DNA of 64,000 bases from Spirochaetia bacterium (GTDB lineage Bacteria > Spirochaetota > Spirochaetia > CADAEX01): assembly GCA_017446885.1 (NCBI GenBank), contig JAFSOR010000023.1, positions 62,001-126,000 on the forward strand, written 5' to 3'. The position numbers and the translations under genes were made by a program. Positions 16,048 through 26,195 of this stretch are shown in pieces; the stretch's first letter is position 1; the number at the start of each line of letters is the position of its first letter. The notes beneath the pieces are model-generated. The model was not told where the DNA came from. It saw only the letters and a program-made list of their open reading frames with translations, and made no database searches.

Positions 16048-16864
16048 TTTTGATATTTATCCTGCTGATTCTTTGTTTCAGGTTAATCATAAGAAAAGAA
16101 CGATAAACAAAAAAATCCTCCTTTTTGTTTTTCTCTTCATTTTTGGTCTTGCGTCCATGGAAGCTATCTTCATGCTCTTGATTTCGCCTAACCTTAAGAT
16201 CCAGAAGGTTATGGTGGAGTCCCCGGCTTCTGTGGCGCTTTCTTCTTCCGAGATTCTTGAACTGGCAGGAATAACCGATGGCGACAGCTATTTTTCCATC
16301 GATACTGCCGAGGTGGAGAGGAGGCTTTTAGAGAACAACCTGATTCAGGGCGTAACTGTGGAAAAACATTTCCCGTCGGAGATAGTTATAACTGTGGAAG
16401 GCCGGGAGCCATTTGCCATAACTTTCATAGAATCGGAAGGCCACACTGTTCCTGTTGCACTGGATAAAGAAGGGATAATCTTTGAGATTGGCGAAGGTAT
16501 AACCGACTACGAGCTTCCAGTAATATCGGGTCTCACATTCCAGAACCTGACCATGGGGACACAGCTTCCAAGCATGTTCATACCATATCTGGCAAAGCTT
16601 TTTGCAGTAAAGCAGTCGTCTTTCACGCTGTTTGACAAAATCTCTGAGTTCAAGTTTGTGGAGAAGACAGAGGGAACTTTTGATGTGGTTATCTATCCTG
16701 CCGACAGCAGCATACGCATACGCACAAGTGCAGAGATTAACGACAGGATGCTTGAGCAGATGTTCACTGTTCTGGATGTGATGGAAGAAAATGGAATTGA
16801 TAAGCAGACCGATGAGCTTGATTTCAGAGGTGGCAAGATTGTTTATAAAGTCAAGGAGGGCTGA
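16040..16864 (+). CDS. ftsQ: Cell division protein FtsQ/DivIB
   Basis: FtsQ is a bitopic scaffold of the divisome. The 274-residue protein has a short cytoplasmic region, one transmembrane helix (about residues 22-43) and a POTRA domain, recognisable from KVMVESPASVALSSSEILELAGITDGDSYF-like spacing and the VEKHFPSEIVITVEGREP signature. I chose the ATG at 16040 because AGAGGAGATT precedes it closely. It overlaps the ftsW stop by eight bases. It ends at the A of the ftsA ATG. Confidence 0.88.
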   Translation: MSSFDIYPADSLFQVNHKKRTINKKILLFVFLFIFGLASMEAIFMLLISPNLKIQKVMVESPASVALSSSEILELAGITDGDSYFSIDTAEVERRLLENNLIQGVTVEKHFPSEIVITVEGREPFAITFIESEGHTVPVALDKEGIIFEIGEGITDYELPVISGLTFQNLTMGTQLPSMFIPYLAKLFAVKQSSFTLFDKISEFKFVEKTEGTFDVVIYPADSSIRIRTSAEINDRMLEQMFTVLDVMEENGIDKQTDELDFRGGKIVYKVKEG

Positions 16865-18207
16865 TGATGGATTCTAATGATATTGTTGTAGGGCTTGATA
16901 TCGGTACAGTTAATGTCACTGCCGTGATAGGAGAATGCGATACAGACCGTAACGGCGAGCCTGTGCTCAAGGTGGTGGGATATGGAGATGTCCCGTCCGA
17001 AGGAATCCGCAGCGGCGTTATCATAAACAAGGAGAGTGCAAGTGCATGCATTGTCCAGGCGGTGGAGGATGCTGTGAACATGTCCGGCCGCGATGTGGAA
17101 GAGGTTATATGCGGCATAAGCGGCGATCATATCAAAGGAAAGAACTCCTTGGGAGTAGTCGAGGTCAAGAGCCGGAGGCGTGGCGAGAAGCCCGAGATAA
17201 CCGAGCAGAGCAAGAGCGAAGCCATGCGGTCTGCCGGTGCAATTCCCGAAGAGCCTGACAGAGGGACCTTCTTTGTAATGCCTATCGAGTACCGGGTTAA
17301 TAATCAGGGCGGTATAAAGAATCCGCTGCACATGATAGGCAACAGGCTCGAGGTACAGGCTCATATAATCACAGCCTCAACTTCTGCCATGCGTAACCTG
17401 AAGAACTGCATAGAGCGTTCTGAATACGGCATACAGGCCATGATGCCTATAACATTGGCCGACTGCAAGTCTGTACTTATTCCGGAAGAAGAGAAGACAG
17501 GAGTCATGGTCATAGATTTAGGCGGCGGCACAACCGAGGTTGGCATACAGAAAAACGGTGCCACCTACTTTACAGGTGTTGTCCCTATAGGCGGCCGATA
17601 TGTTACCGGCGATATAGCAGCTGTGCTTAAGCTTTCAAACGATATTGCAGAGAAAATCAAGGTCAACAGCGGCGCCTGCCACGAATCGCTGGTGGATGCC
17701 AAGGAGACCATCGAGGTTCCTATATCATCGGGTACTTTCGGCGAAAGCCGTATCTCCCGTCTTAAGGTATGCGAGATTGCCAAGGCCAGGATGTGGGAGA
17801 TCTTCTCAAAGGTAAAACGTGCTGCAGAAGAAGCCAACGCCATGCAGTATGTCAACAGCGGCATTGTGCTTACAGGTGGAGCTTCCATGCTCCCCGGAGC
17901 CAGCGAGGTGGCCGAAGAAGTGTTTAAGATTCCGGTGCGGCTTGGAAATCCTATAGGCTTTAACATTGACATGGAAATGGAAAATAACAAGTATCTTGCA
18001 GACTTGTATCAGAATCCAAAATATGCTGGCGCCATAGGTCTTGCGCAGCTTGGTCTGGATATGAAGGTAAGGGCCCGCATGGCCAAACGAAGGCCTGATA
18101 TCGGAAAGAGTTCCCACGACGATATTAAGCCGGAAGGCGACGGTTTTTTCAAGAAGGTAGGAAAAAAAGCATTTGATATGACTAAGAATTTCTTAAAGGA
18201 TTTTTAG
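16864..18207 (+). CDS. ftsA: Cell division protein FtsA
   Basis: FtsA is an actin-like ATPase that anchors FtsZ to the membrane and recruits other division proteins. The 447-residue protein has the phosphate-1 motif VGLDIGTVNVTAV, phosphate-2 IDLGGGTTEVGI and the adenosine motif IVLTGGASMLPG. The C-terminal end FKKVGKKAFDMTKNFLKDF is an amphipathic helix with alternating basic and hydrophobic residues, as needed for membrane targeting. It directly precedes ftsZ. Confidence 0.95.
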   Translation: MMDSNDIVVGLDIGTVNVTAVIGECDTDRNGEPVLKVVGYGDVPSEGIRSGVIINKESASACIVQAVEDAVNMSGRDVEEVICGISGDHIKGKNSLGVVEVKSRRRGEKPEITEQSKSEAMRSAGAIPEEPDRGTFFVMPIEYRVNNQGGIKNPLHMIGNRLEVQAHIITASTSAMRNLKNCIERSEYGIQAMMPITLADCKSVLIPEEEKTGVMVIDLGGGTTEVGIQKNGATYFTGVVPIGGRYVTGDIAAVLKLSNDIAEKIKVNSGACHESLVDAKETIEVPISSGTFGESRISRLKVCEIAKARMWEIFSKVKRAAEEANAMQYVNSGIVLTGGASMLPGASEVAEEVFKIPVRLGNPIGFNIDMEMENNKYLADLYQNPKYAGAIGLAQLGLDMKVRARMAKRRPDIGKSSHDDIKPEGDGFFKKVGKKAFDMTKNFLKDF

Positions 18208-18226
18208 GATAAAGGGGGAGGGGAGA

Positions 18227-19462
18227 ATGGACATTCAGGAAGTAAAAGACGAGAAGCAGCTGGACATACAGATTGTAGAGGAAAATGATGCGCCGGTAGA
18301 AAGTGCAGTAATCAAGGTTATAGGCGTGGGCGGCGCAGGCTGCAATGCTGTAAACCGCATTATCGAGGATTATAACAGGGATGATGTTGTATTCATTGCA
18401 GCAAACACCGACCTTCAGGCCCTTAAACGGAGCCAGGCCGGAACCCACCTGCCCCTTGGCCGCGAGACCACCCATGGTCTGGGTGCCGGCGGCAATCCAA
18501 AGGTAGGCGAGGATGCTGCAAACGAGCAGAAGGATGATATAAAGCAGTATATAGAAGGCTCAGACATGATTTTCATCACCGCAGGAATGGGTGGTGGAAC
18601 TGGTACAGGCGGCGCTCCTGTAATAGCCAAGATTGCAAAGGACCTGGGTATTCTGACCATAGCGGTTGTGACCACTCCCTTTGACGGCGAGGGACCGCGG
18701 CGCATGGCAAATGCAATGGAAGGCATTGATCGGCTTAAACAGAATGTGGATGCCCTTATAGTTGTCCCAAATCAGAGGCTTCTGGAATATGCACAGATAG
18801 AAAAGACCGTTACAATGCAGCAGGGCTTTAAGATTGCCGACGGCGTGCTTCGTGATGCAATACTGGGTATTGCAAACCTCATAACTATTCCTGGTGATAT
18901 AAACCTTGACTTTGCCGATATCAACTCGATCATGCGCGGCAGAGGAGAGGCTTTTATAGGAATAGGCGAGGGCAAGGGCGAGAACAAGGCAGCTGACGCC
19001 ATAACCAATGCCCTTTGCGACAAGATTCAGGATAACACCGATATCAGAGGTGCCACAGGTATAATCATAAATATAACCAGCGGGCCGGATTTCACCATAA
19101 CAGACCTTGAGAAGATGCTGAACCTTGTCCGCGACAACGCAGACGAGAACGTGAATATCATCTACGGCCAGCGTGTCGATGAGACCATGAAGGAAAAAGT
19201 TGCGGTAACTATAATTGCCACAGGATTCCCGCCAAGCCAGAAAGAGCTTGGATCGCAGTATCCAAGGCCAAAGGTGGACAAACCCAACGTGGTCAGCACC
19301 CGGGAATGGATTGATATGCAGAAGGGCGGCAGCAGCACAGGAACAGCCGCAAGAACTCAGAGCATTGTTCAAAACGAAGGCAATGCAGAGTGGGGCAATA
19401 TAGAGCAGCCAGCTATATACCGGCTTCGTGGCAGGGTGCCTGGAATAAGGACAGAAGATTGA
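18227..19462 (+). CDS. ftsZ: Cell division protein FtsZ
   Basis: FtsZ is the tubulin-like GTPase that forms the Z ring. The 411-residue protein has the GVGGAGCNAVNRI nucleotide-binding start, the tubulin signature GGGTGTGGAPVIA and the synergy-loop sequence LDFADINSIM. Its N-terminus is extended by about 25 acidic residues compared with E. coli FtsZ. The C-terminal linker is short and the last residues include AIYRLRGRVPG, which resembles the peptide that binds FtsA. A GGGGAGGGGAG ribosome binding site precedes the ATG. The stop overlaps the ATG of the next gene. Confidence 0.97.
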   Translation: MDIQEVKDEKQLDIQIVEENDAPVESAVIKVIGVGGAGCNAVNRIIEDYNRDDVVFIAANTDLQALKRSQAGTHLPLGRETTHGLGAGGNPKVGEDAANEQKDDIKQYIEGSDMIFITAGMGGGTGTGGAPVIAKIAKDLGILTIAVVTTPFDGEGPRRMANAMEGIDRLKQNVDALIVVPNQRLLEYAQIEKTVTMQQGFKIADGVLRDAILGIANLITIPGDINLDFADINSIMRGRGEAFIGIGEGKGENKAADAITNALCDKIQDNTDIRGATGIIINITSGPDFTITDLEKMLNLVRDNADENVNIIYGQRVDETMKEKVAVTIIATGFPPSQKELGSQYPRPKVDKPNVVSTREWIDMQKGGSSTGTAARTQSIVQNEGNAEWGNIEQPAIYRLRGRVPGIRTED

Positions 19463-20349
19463 TGGATTTAAAGAAGCTGGCCGACAGCTATGTGGACTAC
19501 ATAATCAGCGAACTCAACCTTTCTAACGCGACTGTGCAGATATACAGCCGTGAGATAGGTATGTTCATGGCATACCTGGATGACCAGAAGATTGCCCCCG
19601 ATTCTATAACCACATCACATATAGAGGATTATATAGCAAGCCGCACAAAGGAAGGACATCTGACTTCCCGCACTGTATCGCGTATAATGAGCAGTCTGCG
19701 CTCGTTCTTCAAGTTCCTGCAGCTTGAGGATGTGCGGCGCGACAACCCGGTATCTGTGCTTGATATGCCTAAGAGCGGCCATGTGCTGCCCAAGGTTTTC
19801 AGCAATGCCGAGGTCGATTCATTCTTTGACAGCATAGCGCTGGGTAAGCCTGCTGGAATCCGCGACAGGGCCCTGTTTGAGGTTATATATTCCTGCGGCT
19901 TAAGAATATCAGAAGTTGCAGACCTTAAATGTTCCGACATATATCCCGAGGAAGGGGTGGTTCGGGTGTTCGGCAAAGGAAGCAAGGAGCGTCTGGTTCC
20001 GCTGGGCGAGGTCTCGCTCTACTGGATTCACAAATATATGGAGGAAGGACGGAAGAACCTGCTCAAGGAGAAGCAGTCAGAATATCTGTTCATCAATTGT
20101 TTCGGCCGCAAGATAGGCCGCAAGGGAATCTGGAAAAAGTTCAAGGAGATTTCCAAGAATGCAGATATCGAAGGAAAGGTGCATACCCTGCGCCATTCAT
20201 TTGCAACACACATGCTCAGGAACGGAGCAGACCTGCGCTCTGTGCAGGAGATGCTTGGGCATGCCGATATCTCCACAACCCAGATTTATACTCATCTGGA
20301 CCGCAGCGACCTGCGGAGGATTTATGACCGTAACCATCCGGCAAGCTGA
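19462..20349 (+). CDS. Tyrosine recombinase, XerD-like
   Basis: This 295-residue protein is a tyrosine site-specific recombinase. The N-terminal SAM-like domain (YVDYIISELNLSNATVQIYSREI) is followed by a catalytic domain with Arg in CGLRISE, Lys in GKGSKER, the HTLRHSFATHML box, a second HxxR-type motif in LGHADISTTQIY and the nucleophilic Tyr of IYTHLD. Xer proteins resolve chromosome dimers at dif. A second recombinase gene lies at 23445, and the two could form the XerC/XerD pair. The start overlaps the ftsZ stop (ATGA), so the N-terminus is well placed. I cannot decide which is C and which is D with certainty. Confidence 0.88.
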   Translation: MDLKKLADSYVDYIISELNLSNATVQIYSREIGMFMAYLDDQKIAPDSITTSHIEDYIASRTKEGHLTSRTVSRIMSSLRSFFKFLQLEDVRRDNPVSVLDMPKSGHVLPKVFSNAEVDSFFDSIALGKPAGIRDRALFEVIYSCGLRISEVADLKCSDIYPEEGVVRVFGKGSKERLVPLGEVSLYWIHKYMEEGRKNLLKEKQSEYLFINCFGRKIGRKGIWKKFKEISKNADIEGKVHTLRHSFATHMLRNGADLRSVQEMLGHADISTTQIYTHLDRSDLRRIYDRNHPAS

Positions 20350-20357
20350 GGAATGAT

Positions 20358-21347
20358 ATGGATAACAAAGATTATCTGGCATTTGTTTTCAAACATTTGA
20401 AAGGTCTCGATGTCAAAGACAAGATTTCCTTGCTTACCCTTCTGGAAGAAAGAGTAGGCAAAGAGATATCCATATCTGGAGTCAAAAAATGTATTTCGGG
20501 ATACTTTGCCAGCCATCTCAAGGCGCTTGAAACAGCATTCAAGGCTGCTGACAAAGAGATCAAGGCAGTGGAGAAAAGCAGCGTAAAATTCATCTCCATA
20601 TTCAATCCCCTTTACCCGCCCCTGCTGAAAGAGATTTATGATCCTCCGTTTATTCTCTTTTACAGGGGTATTCTTCCTGTCTCCTACGACAGGACAGTAG
20701 GGGTTGTCGGAACCAGGTATCCCAGCGGCGCCGCACTTACAGCTGCCTTTGACATGGGATTCGGCTTAGGTGTAAACGGCGTGCGGGTTGTCTCTGGACT
20801 GGCTCTGGGTATAGACCGCCATTCCCACATAGGCAACATGGCAGCCGAGCAGCCTGCCATAGCGGTGCTGGGCAATGGCATAGACGAGGTTTATCCTTAT
20901 GCAAACCGCAAGCTGGCTTATAAGATGCTGGAGGACGGCGGTGTAATTTTCAGTGAGTATGGCCCTGGTATAAAACCGGCCAAATTTACATTCCCCGAGC
21001 GGAACCGCATAATAAGCGGCCTTTCATCTGCTGTGGTTGTGGTGCAGGCTCCAAAACGTTCCGGCGCCCTTATCACGGCCGATTTTGCAGCAGAGCAGGG
21101 GCGGGAAGTGTATATACATGAAGCAGGACTGCCGTTCCCTCAGGGGGCAGGCGGGCTTGCTCTGGCAGAACAGGGGGCAAAAAGTGTCTCTGGTCCGATA
21201 GATGTGCTGTCGGATCTGGGCTGGGAAGTGAATTATCCTGTTTACAAGACCGACAGCCTTAAAGAGGCACAGCAGCATCAGCTTCTTTCATGGGAGCTTG
21301 ATGGCAGGGCGGTAAACAACAGTGGAATATATTATTTTAAGAGATAG
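20358..21347 (+). CDS. dprA: DNA-processing protein DprA
   Basis: DprA (Smf) loads RecA on incoming single-stranded DNA during natural transformation. The 329-residue protein carries the Rossmann-like DprA core, with VGTRYPS, SGLALGIDRHSHIGN, the GNGIDEVYPYANRKL segment, FPERNRIISGLS and the SGALITADFAAEQGREVY motif. The C-terminal winged helix is short. Together with the comEC-like gene at 47.8 kb it hints at a competence pathway, although dprA is also widely kept in non-competent bacteria. Confidence 0.92.
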   Translation: MDNKDYLAFVFKHLKGLDVKDKISLLTLLEERVGKEISISGVKKCISGYFASHLKALETAFKAADKEIKAVEKSSVKFISIFNPLYPPLLKEIYDPPFILFYRGILPVSYDRTVGVVGTRYPSGAALTAAFDMGFGLGVNGVRVVSGLALGIDRHSHIGNMAAEQPAIAVLGNGIDEVYPYANRKLAYKMLEDGGVIFSEYGPGIKPAKFTFPERNRIISGLSSAVVVVQAPKRSGALITADFAAEQGREVYIHEAGLPFPQGAGGLALAEQGAKSVSGPIDVLSDLGWEVNYPVYKTDSLKEAQQHQLLSWELDGRAVNNSGIYYFKR

Positions 21348-21362
21348 TAGAAGGAGAAGAAA

Positions 21363-23444
21363 ATGGCCAAGAAATCAACATTGCTTATAGTAGAGTCTCC
21401 TGCAAAGGCAAAAACAATCGAGCATTATTTGGGGAAAGGTTATTCTGTGGAAGCTTCGGTAGGACATCTTATAGACCTGCCTAAATCCAGGATAGCAATA
21501 GATGTGGAACATGGCTTTGAGCCTGAATATATAACGGTGCGGGGCAAGGCCTCCATTCTTAAGGAGCTTGAGAAAAAAGCAGCCAAGGCAGACGAGGTTC
21601 TGCTTGCTTCCGATAATGACCGCGAGGGAGAGGCTATATCATACCACCTTAAGTGTGCCCTTGAGAGCAAGAAGATTCCTGCAAAAATCGAGCGTATCAT
21701 CTTCAACGAGATTACACCTACAGCCATTAAGGCTGCTGTGAATGCCCCACGGGACATAGACATGGGCAAGGTAAACGCCCAGAAAGCCCGCCGTGTGCTG
21801 GACCGCATTGTAGGCTACAATCTGTCTCCTATCCTGTGGAAAAAAGTCAAGAACGGTCTTTCGGCAGGGCGTGTACAGTCGGTTGCTCTGCGGCTTATCT
21901 GCGACCGCGAGGCCGAGGTTGAGGCATTCAAGGCCGAGGAATACTGGAGCCTTGATGTTGAGCTTAAGAAAGGCAAGGGAAGTTTCCTTGCCCAGCTGGT
22001 TCCACAGGGCGACGAGAAGATTATGTTCCATACCAAGGCCGAAGTGGATGCATTCATGGCTTCTCTTGCCGGAAAGAAATATGTGGTGACCGATGTAAAG
22101 ACTGTAGATAAAGTACTTAATCCACGGGCTCCGTACACCACATCAAAGCTCCAGCAGGATGCAGCAATCAGGCTGGGTTTCACATCAAAAAAGACAATGC
22201 AGCTTGCACAGCAGCTTTATGAGGGTATAAGCCTTGGCTCAAACCGTGTCGGTCTTATCACCTACATGAGGACCGACTCCACCCGTATCTCCAACCAGGC
22301 ACTGGCCGATGTCCGCGACTATATAGGAAAGAACTTCCCACAGGCATTGCCCGACCGTTTCAACAACTACAGCATGGGAAAACGGGCGCAGGATGCACAC
22401 GAGGCAATCAGGCCTACTTATGTGAAATATACACCCGAATCGGTAAAGCAATATTTGACTTCCGACCAGCTTAAGCTTTACACCATAATCTGGGAGCGTT
22501 TTGTATCGTCGCAGATGAAAGACAGCATCCTGGCTGTTACCACAGTGGATATAGAATGCGGCGGAAAACCGTTCAGGACTGTTGCATCTGTTGTAAAAGA
22601 AAAAGGTTTCCAGGCTGCACTTAAACTTCTGGCAATCAAGGAGAAAGCAGTCCATCTTCCGGCTCTTGCATCTGGCGATGAGCTTGAATATTGCAAATAT
22701 GAGACCGAGCAGCACTTTACCCAGGGCCCTTCCCGGTACACCGATGCCAGCATTGTAAAGATTCTGGAAGAGAAAGGAATAGGCCGTCCATCCACATACG
22801 CACCTATCATAACACTTCTTATCGAGCGCTATTATGTGGCCCGCAAGAACAAGCAGCTTATACCTACCCAGCTGGGCAAGATGATAAATACCATCCTTTT
22901 GGAGTCGTTCCCCAAGATTCTGGATGTCAACTTTACAGCAGAGATGGAGCAGAAACTGGATGATGTTGAAGAGTCCAAGGACAACTGGAGCCAGATGATA
23001 GGTGAATTCTATAAGCCTTTCAAGGAACAGGTTGATGATGTCATGGCAAACCTTGAGTCGGTGCGTGGAAGCATGGACGAGCTTACAGAATATAAGTGCG
23101 ACAAATGTGGGCGACCTATGGTCAAAAAACTGGGCCGTTTCGGACACTTCCTTGCATGCTCTGGTTTCCCGGAGTGCAAGAATACACAGTCTATTCCATT
23201 CTGCAAATGTCCGGTTCCAGGTTGCGACGGTCATATAGTGGCACGGAAAAAGCATGGCGGCAAGGGGCGTGAATTCTACGGATGCACCAACTACCCTAAG
23301 TGCAGTTTCATAAGTGCATATAAGCCGACCAAAAAAATCTGCCCAGATTGCGGATATTTCATGGTTGAGCGGTACGAGAAATCCAGGGGCAGTTTCTACT
23401 CCTGCAGCAACACAGAATGCAAGAATTATGTCAAGGAAGAATGA
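21363..23444 (+). CDS. topA: DNA topoisomerase I
   Basis: TopA relaxes negative supercoils. The 693-residue enzyme has an N-terminal Toprim domain (LLIVESPAKAKTIEHYLG, and DNDREGEAISYHL with the metal-binding acids) and the catalytic tyrosine in GLITYMRTDSTRIS. Three C4 zinc ribbons close the protein, beginning with CDKCGRPM, CPVPGCDGH and CPDCGYFM. GAAGGAGAAG precedes the ATG. It sits between dprA and the second xer gene, as in treponemes. Confidence 0.97.
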   Translation: MAKKSTLLIVESPAKAKTIEHYLGKGYSVEASVGHLIDLPKSRIAIDVEHGFEPEYITVRGKASILKELEKKAAKADEVLLASDNDREGEAISYHLKCALESKKIPAKIERIIFNEITPTAIKAAVNAPRDIDMGKVNAQKARRVLDRIVGYNLSPILWKKVKNGLSAGRVQSVALRLICDREAEVEAFKAEEYWSLDVELKKGKGSFLAQLVPQGDEKIMFHTKAEVDAFMASLAGKKYVVTDVKTVDKVLNPRAPYTTSKLQQDAAIRLGFTSKKTMQLAQQLYEGISLGSNRVGLITYMRTDSTRISNQALADVRDYIGKNFPQALPDRFNNYSMGKRAQDAHEAIRPTYVKYTPESVKQYLTSDQLKLYTIIWERFVSSQMKDSILAVTTVDIECGGKPFRTVASVVKEKGFQAALKLLAIKEKAVHLPALASGDELEYCKYETEQHFTQGPSRYTDASIVKILEEKGIGRPSTYAPIITLLIERYYVARKNKQLIPTQLGKMINTILLESFPKILDVNFTAEMEQKLDDVEESKDNWSQMIGEFYKPFKEQVDDVMANLESVRGSMDELTEYKCDKCGRPMVKKLGRFGHFLACSGFPECKNTQSIPFCKCPVPGCDGHIVARKKHGGKGREFYGCTNYPKCSFISAYKPTKKICPDCGYFMVERYEKSRGSFYSCSNTECKNYVKEE

Positions 23445-24365
23445 TTGAAACAGTATATCTCCTATCTTGAGAACATCCGGCATCTCTCTAAAGCCACTGT
23501 AAAAGCATACAGCGGCGACATAGCTGAATTCATCTCCTTTATGGAGGAGTCGGGGATTCCTCTTTTAAAGCCGGACAGGAACAGCGGCAGGAGATATGTT
23601 GCACACCTTTCTAAAAAAGGCTTTGATGCCCGCAGCATAAACCGGAAGATTTCGGCACTGCGGAAATTCTACGACTATAAGATAAGAGAGAACGAGACAG
23701 ACTTCAATCCATTCGACTATGTCAAATCGCAGCGCGTGGATAAAAAGCTACCTACATTTATGACTCAGGGCGAGCTTAAGCAGGTGGACATCCTTGCAGT
23801 GGAGAAAGAGAGCTTGCATCCTATGCTTGGGGCCAGGGACGAGGCACTTTTCAGTTTCCTGTATGCATCGGGCTGCCGTATTTCCGAGGCGCTTTCCATA
23901 AAAGTGCGCGACCTTGATTTTTCATCTGGACAGGTGCTTATTACTGGAAAGGGCAACAAGCAGCGCTTTGTATTCTTTGGAAAAAACACAGCTGAAATCC
24001 TTAAGTCATATCTGATTCTACGGCAGCAGGTTGTGACCGAAAAAGGGACAGGCACCGAAGCCCTTTTCATAGACTACAAAGGAAATGCCCTGACCGCCCG
24101 GGGTGCGACCTGGATTTTAAGGCAGTACAAACTTAGGGCACATATAGATAAGAATGTGACATTGCATACATTCCGGCATACTTTTGCCACACATATTCTG
24201 GAAGGTGGTGCCGACATAAGGGCTGTGCAGGAGCTTTTGGGCCATGCAGGGCTTTCAACCACCCAGATTTATACCCATGTGGGCATAGGACGTCTGAAGG
24301 ATATCCACAGATCGACACATCCACATGGGAAGATGGAGAACAAAGGAGCAGCAAATGGAATTTAG
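23445..24365 (+). CDS. Tyrosine recombinase, XerC-like
   Basis: The 306-residue protein has the full tyrosine recombinase signature: Arg in [10 protein letters not shown], Lys in [34 protein letters not shown] and the nucleophilic Tyr. It begins at a TTG directly after the topA stop; no in-frame ATG fits better, so translation is probably coupled to topA. With the recombinase at 19462 it likely makes the Xer pair acting at dif. In other spirochaetes and in Bacillus, a xer gene next to topA and hslV is XerC (CodV). Confidence 0.85.
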   Translation: MKQYISYLENIRHLSKATVKAYSGDIAEFISFMEESGIPLLKPDRNSGRRYVAHLSKKGFDARSINRKISALRKFYDYKIRENETDFNPFDYVKSQRVDKKLPTFMTQGELKQVDILAVEKESLHPMLGARDEALFSFLYASGCRISEALSIKVRDLDFSSGQVLITGKGNKQRFVFFGKNTAEILKSYLILRQQVVTEKGTGTEALFIDYKGNALTARGATWILRQYKLRAHIDKNVTLHTFRHTFATHILEGGADIRAVQELLGHAGLSTTQIYTHVGIGRLKDIHRSTHPHGKMENKGAANGI

Positions 24366-24888
24366 AGGAACAACTATCCTTGCAGTAAAGAAAGACGGCA
24401 AGGTTGCAATGGCCGGCGACGGTCAGGTTACACTGGATAAGACTGTGATGAAAGGACACGCACGCAAGGTGCGTAAGATATATGACGGCAAGATTCTGGT
24501 AGGCTTTGCCGGCGCCACTGCCGACGCATTCACCCTGTTCGAGAAGTTCGAGGGCAAGCTTAAGGAGTTCGGCGGCGACATGACACGGGCCGCAGTGGAG
24601 CTTGCCAAGGAGTGGAGAACCGACAGGGCGCTGCGCCGTCTTGAGGCCATGCTTCTGGCTGCCGATGCCAACAAGATACTCCTTATCTCTGGCACAGGCG
24701 ACGTTGTGGAGCCCGATGAGGAAGCCCTGGCCATAGGCTCTGGAGGCAACTACGCCTATGCGGCAGCCCTGGCCTATATGCGCTCAGCCTCGGGCCTGAG
24801 CGCAGCAGAGATAGCCAAGGCCTCGCTCGAGATTGCATCCCAGATATGCATATACACAAACAGCAACATTATAGTGGAGGAACTCTGA
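24355..24888 (+). CDS. hslV: ATP-dependent protease peptidase subunit HslV
   Basis: HslV forms the proteolytic double ring of the HslUV protease in the cytoplasm. The 177-residue protein starts MEFRG and then TTILAV, so removal of a short leader would expose the catalytic threonine. The [34 protein letters not shown] and [12 protein letters not shown] motifs are family landmarks. I placed the start at 24355, behind AAAGGAGC, rather than at an upstream in-frame ATG. It overlaps the xerC-like gene by 11 bases and meets hslU at an ATGA junction. Confidence 0.95.
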   Translation: MEFRGTTILAVKKDGKVAMAGDGQVTLDKTVMKGHARKVRKIYDGKILVGFAGATADAFTLFEKFEGKLKEFGGDMTRAAVELAKEWRTDRALRRLEAMLLAADANKILLISGTGDVVEPDEEALAIGSGGNYAYAAALAYMRSASGLSAAEIAKASLEIASQICIYTNSNIIVEEL

Positions 24889-26195
24889 TGCTCGATTTTG
24901 ATAAGCTTACACCCAAGCAGATTGTAGAAGAGCTCGACAAATACATAATAGGCCAGGACAAGGCAAAGCGCACTGTGGCCATGGCACTGCGGAACCGTGT
25001 GCGGCGCAAGATGCTGCCCGAGTCGCTTAGGGAAGAGGTCATTCCCAAGAACATAATCATGATTGGTTCCACAGGTGTAGGAAAGACCGAGATTGCACGG
25101 CGTCTTTCAAAGCTTTCAGGTGCGCCGTTCGTAAAGGTCGAGGCGACAAAATATACAGAGGTAGGCTATGTGGGACGCGATGTTGAATCCATTATCCGCG
25201 ACCTTATGTCTGTGGCTGTGAACATGGTCAAGACCGAGATGCGGAGCACTGTGATGGAGGATGCGAAGGTCCGTGTAGAGGAACAGCTTTTAGACCTGCT
25301 TCTGCCAGGTAATAAAGATGAGATGCTCCGCGAGAAATTCCGAGGCAAGCTTAAAAGCGGCGAGCTTGAGGAGCACCAGATAGAGATAGATGTGACCAAG
25401 ACCGGTTTCCAGCCGATGGAGATTTTCGCAGGCACAGGCCTTGAGGATATGGGAATAAACTTCGGAAGCATCACCGGCGTAATGGGAGGCAAGAAGAAAA
25501 AACGGCGCACCACAGTAAAGCATGCACGGGAGATTCTTCTGGAGGAAGAGATAGACAAGCTTATAGACAGCGACAAGGTGTCGGAGATTGCAAAGCAGCG
25601 GACACAGGAGATGGGCATTGTGTTCATAGACGAGATAGACAAGGTTGCAGGCCGGCAGAACACAAGCGGCGCCGATGTCTCCCGCGAGGGGGTTCAGCGC
25701 GATATCCTGCCTATAGTGGAGGGATGCAAGGTGAACACCAAGTACGGCATGGTGGATACAACCCATATTCTATTCATCGCCGCCGGTGCATTCCATATGA
25801 GCAAGCCTTCGGATCTTATCCCTGAGCTTCAGGGACGGTTCCCGCTGCGTGTGGAGCTTGAGCCGCTTCAGGCCAAAGAGTTTGAGAAGATTCTTACACA
25901 GCCCGAGAACGCCCTTATAAAGCAGTACAAGGCCCTCATGGATACAGAGGGGGTAAACCTTGTGTTCACAGACGATGCTGTGAAAAGAATTGCTTATATT
26001 GCCCAGGAACTCAATTCTGGAAGCGAGAACATAGGGGCAAGAAGGCTTCATACAATCATGGAGCTCCTTTTAGAGGAAGTGTCGTTTGCGGCACCGGAAC
26101 TGAAGGGGCAGACAATAACAGTTACACCGCAGTATGTGGACGACAGGCTCCACGGCGTGTTGGGAGATCAGGATCTGGCAAGATATATCCTGTAA
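24888..26195 (+). CDS. hslU: HslUV protease ATPase subunit HslU
   Basis: HslU is the AAA+ unfoldase that feeds HslV. The 435-residue protein begins [20 protein letters not shown], has Walker A GSTGVGKTE, the GYVGRD pore motif (Tyr-Val-Gly), Walker B FIDEIDK and ends with the LARYIL tail that inserts between HslV subunits. GGAGG precedes the ATG at 24888, within the end of hslV. In treponemes the next genes are usually flgB-flgC-fliE; here the next gene is fliF, 33 bases on. Confidence 0.96.
   Translation: MLDFDKLTPKQIVEELDKYIIGQDKAKRTVAMALRNRVRRKMLPESLREEVIPKNIIMIGSTGVGKTEIARRLSKLSGAPFVKVEATKYTEVGYVGRDVESIIRDLMSVAVNMVKTEMRSTVMEDAKVRVEEQLLDLLLPGNKDEMLREKFRGKLKSGELEEHQIEIDVTKTGFQPMEIFAGTGLEDMGINFGSITGVMGGKKKKRRTTVKHAREILLEEEIDKLIDSDKVSEIAKQRTQEMGIVFIDEIDKVAGRQNTSGADVSREGVQRDILPIVEGCKVNTKYGMVDTTHILFIAAGAFHMSKPSDLIPELQGRFPLRVELEPLQAKEFEKILTQPENALIKQYKALMDTEGVNLVFTDDAVKRIAYIAQELNSGSENIGARRLHTIMELLLEEVSFAAPELKGQTITVTPQYVDDRLHGVLGDQDLARYIL

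Noticed and set aside
22239..23483. Long open frame antisense to topA (414 codons)
   Set aside because: It lies fully over topA, which has all its catalytic motifs. The translation is Cys- and Leu-rich with no family pattern, as expected of a codon-bias shadow.
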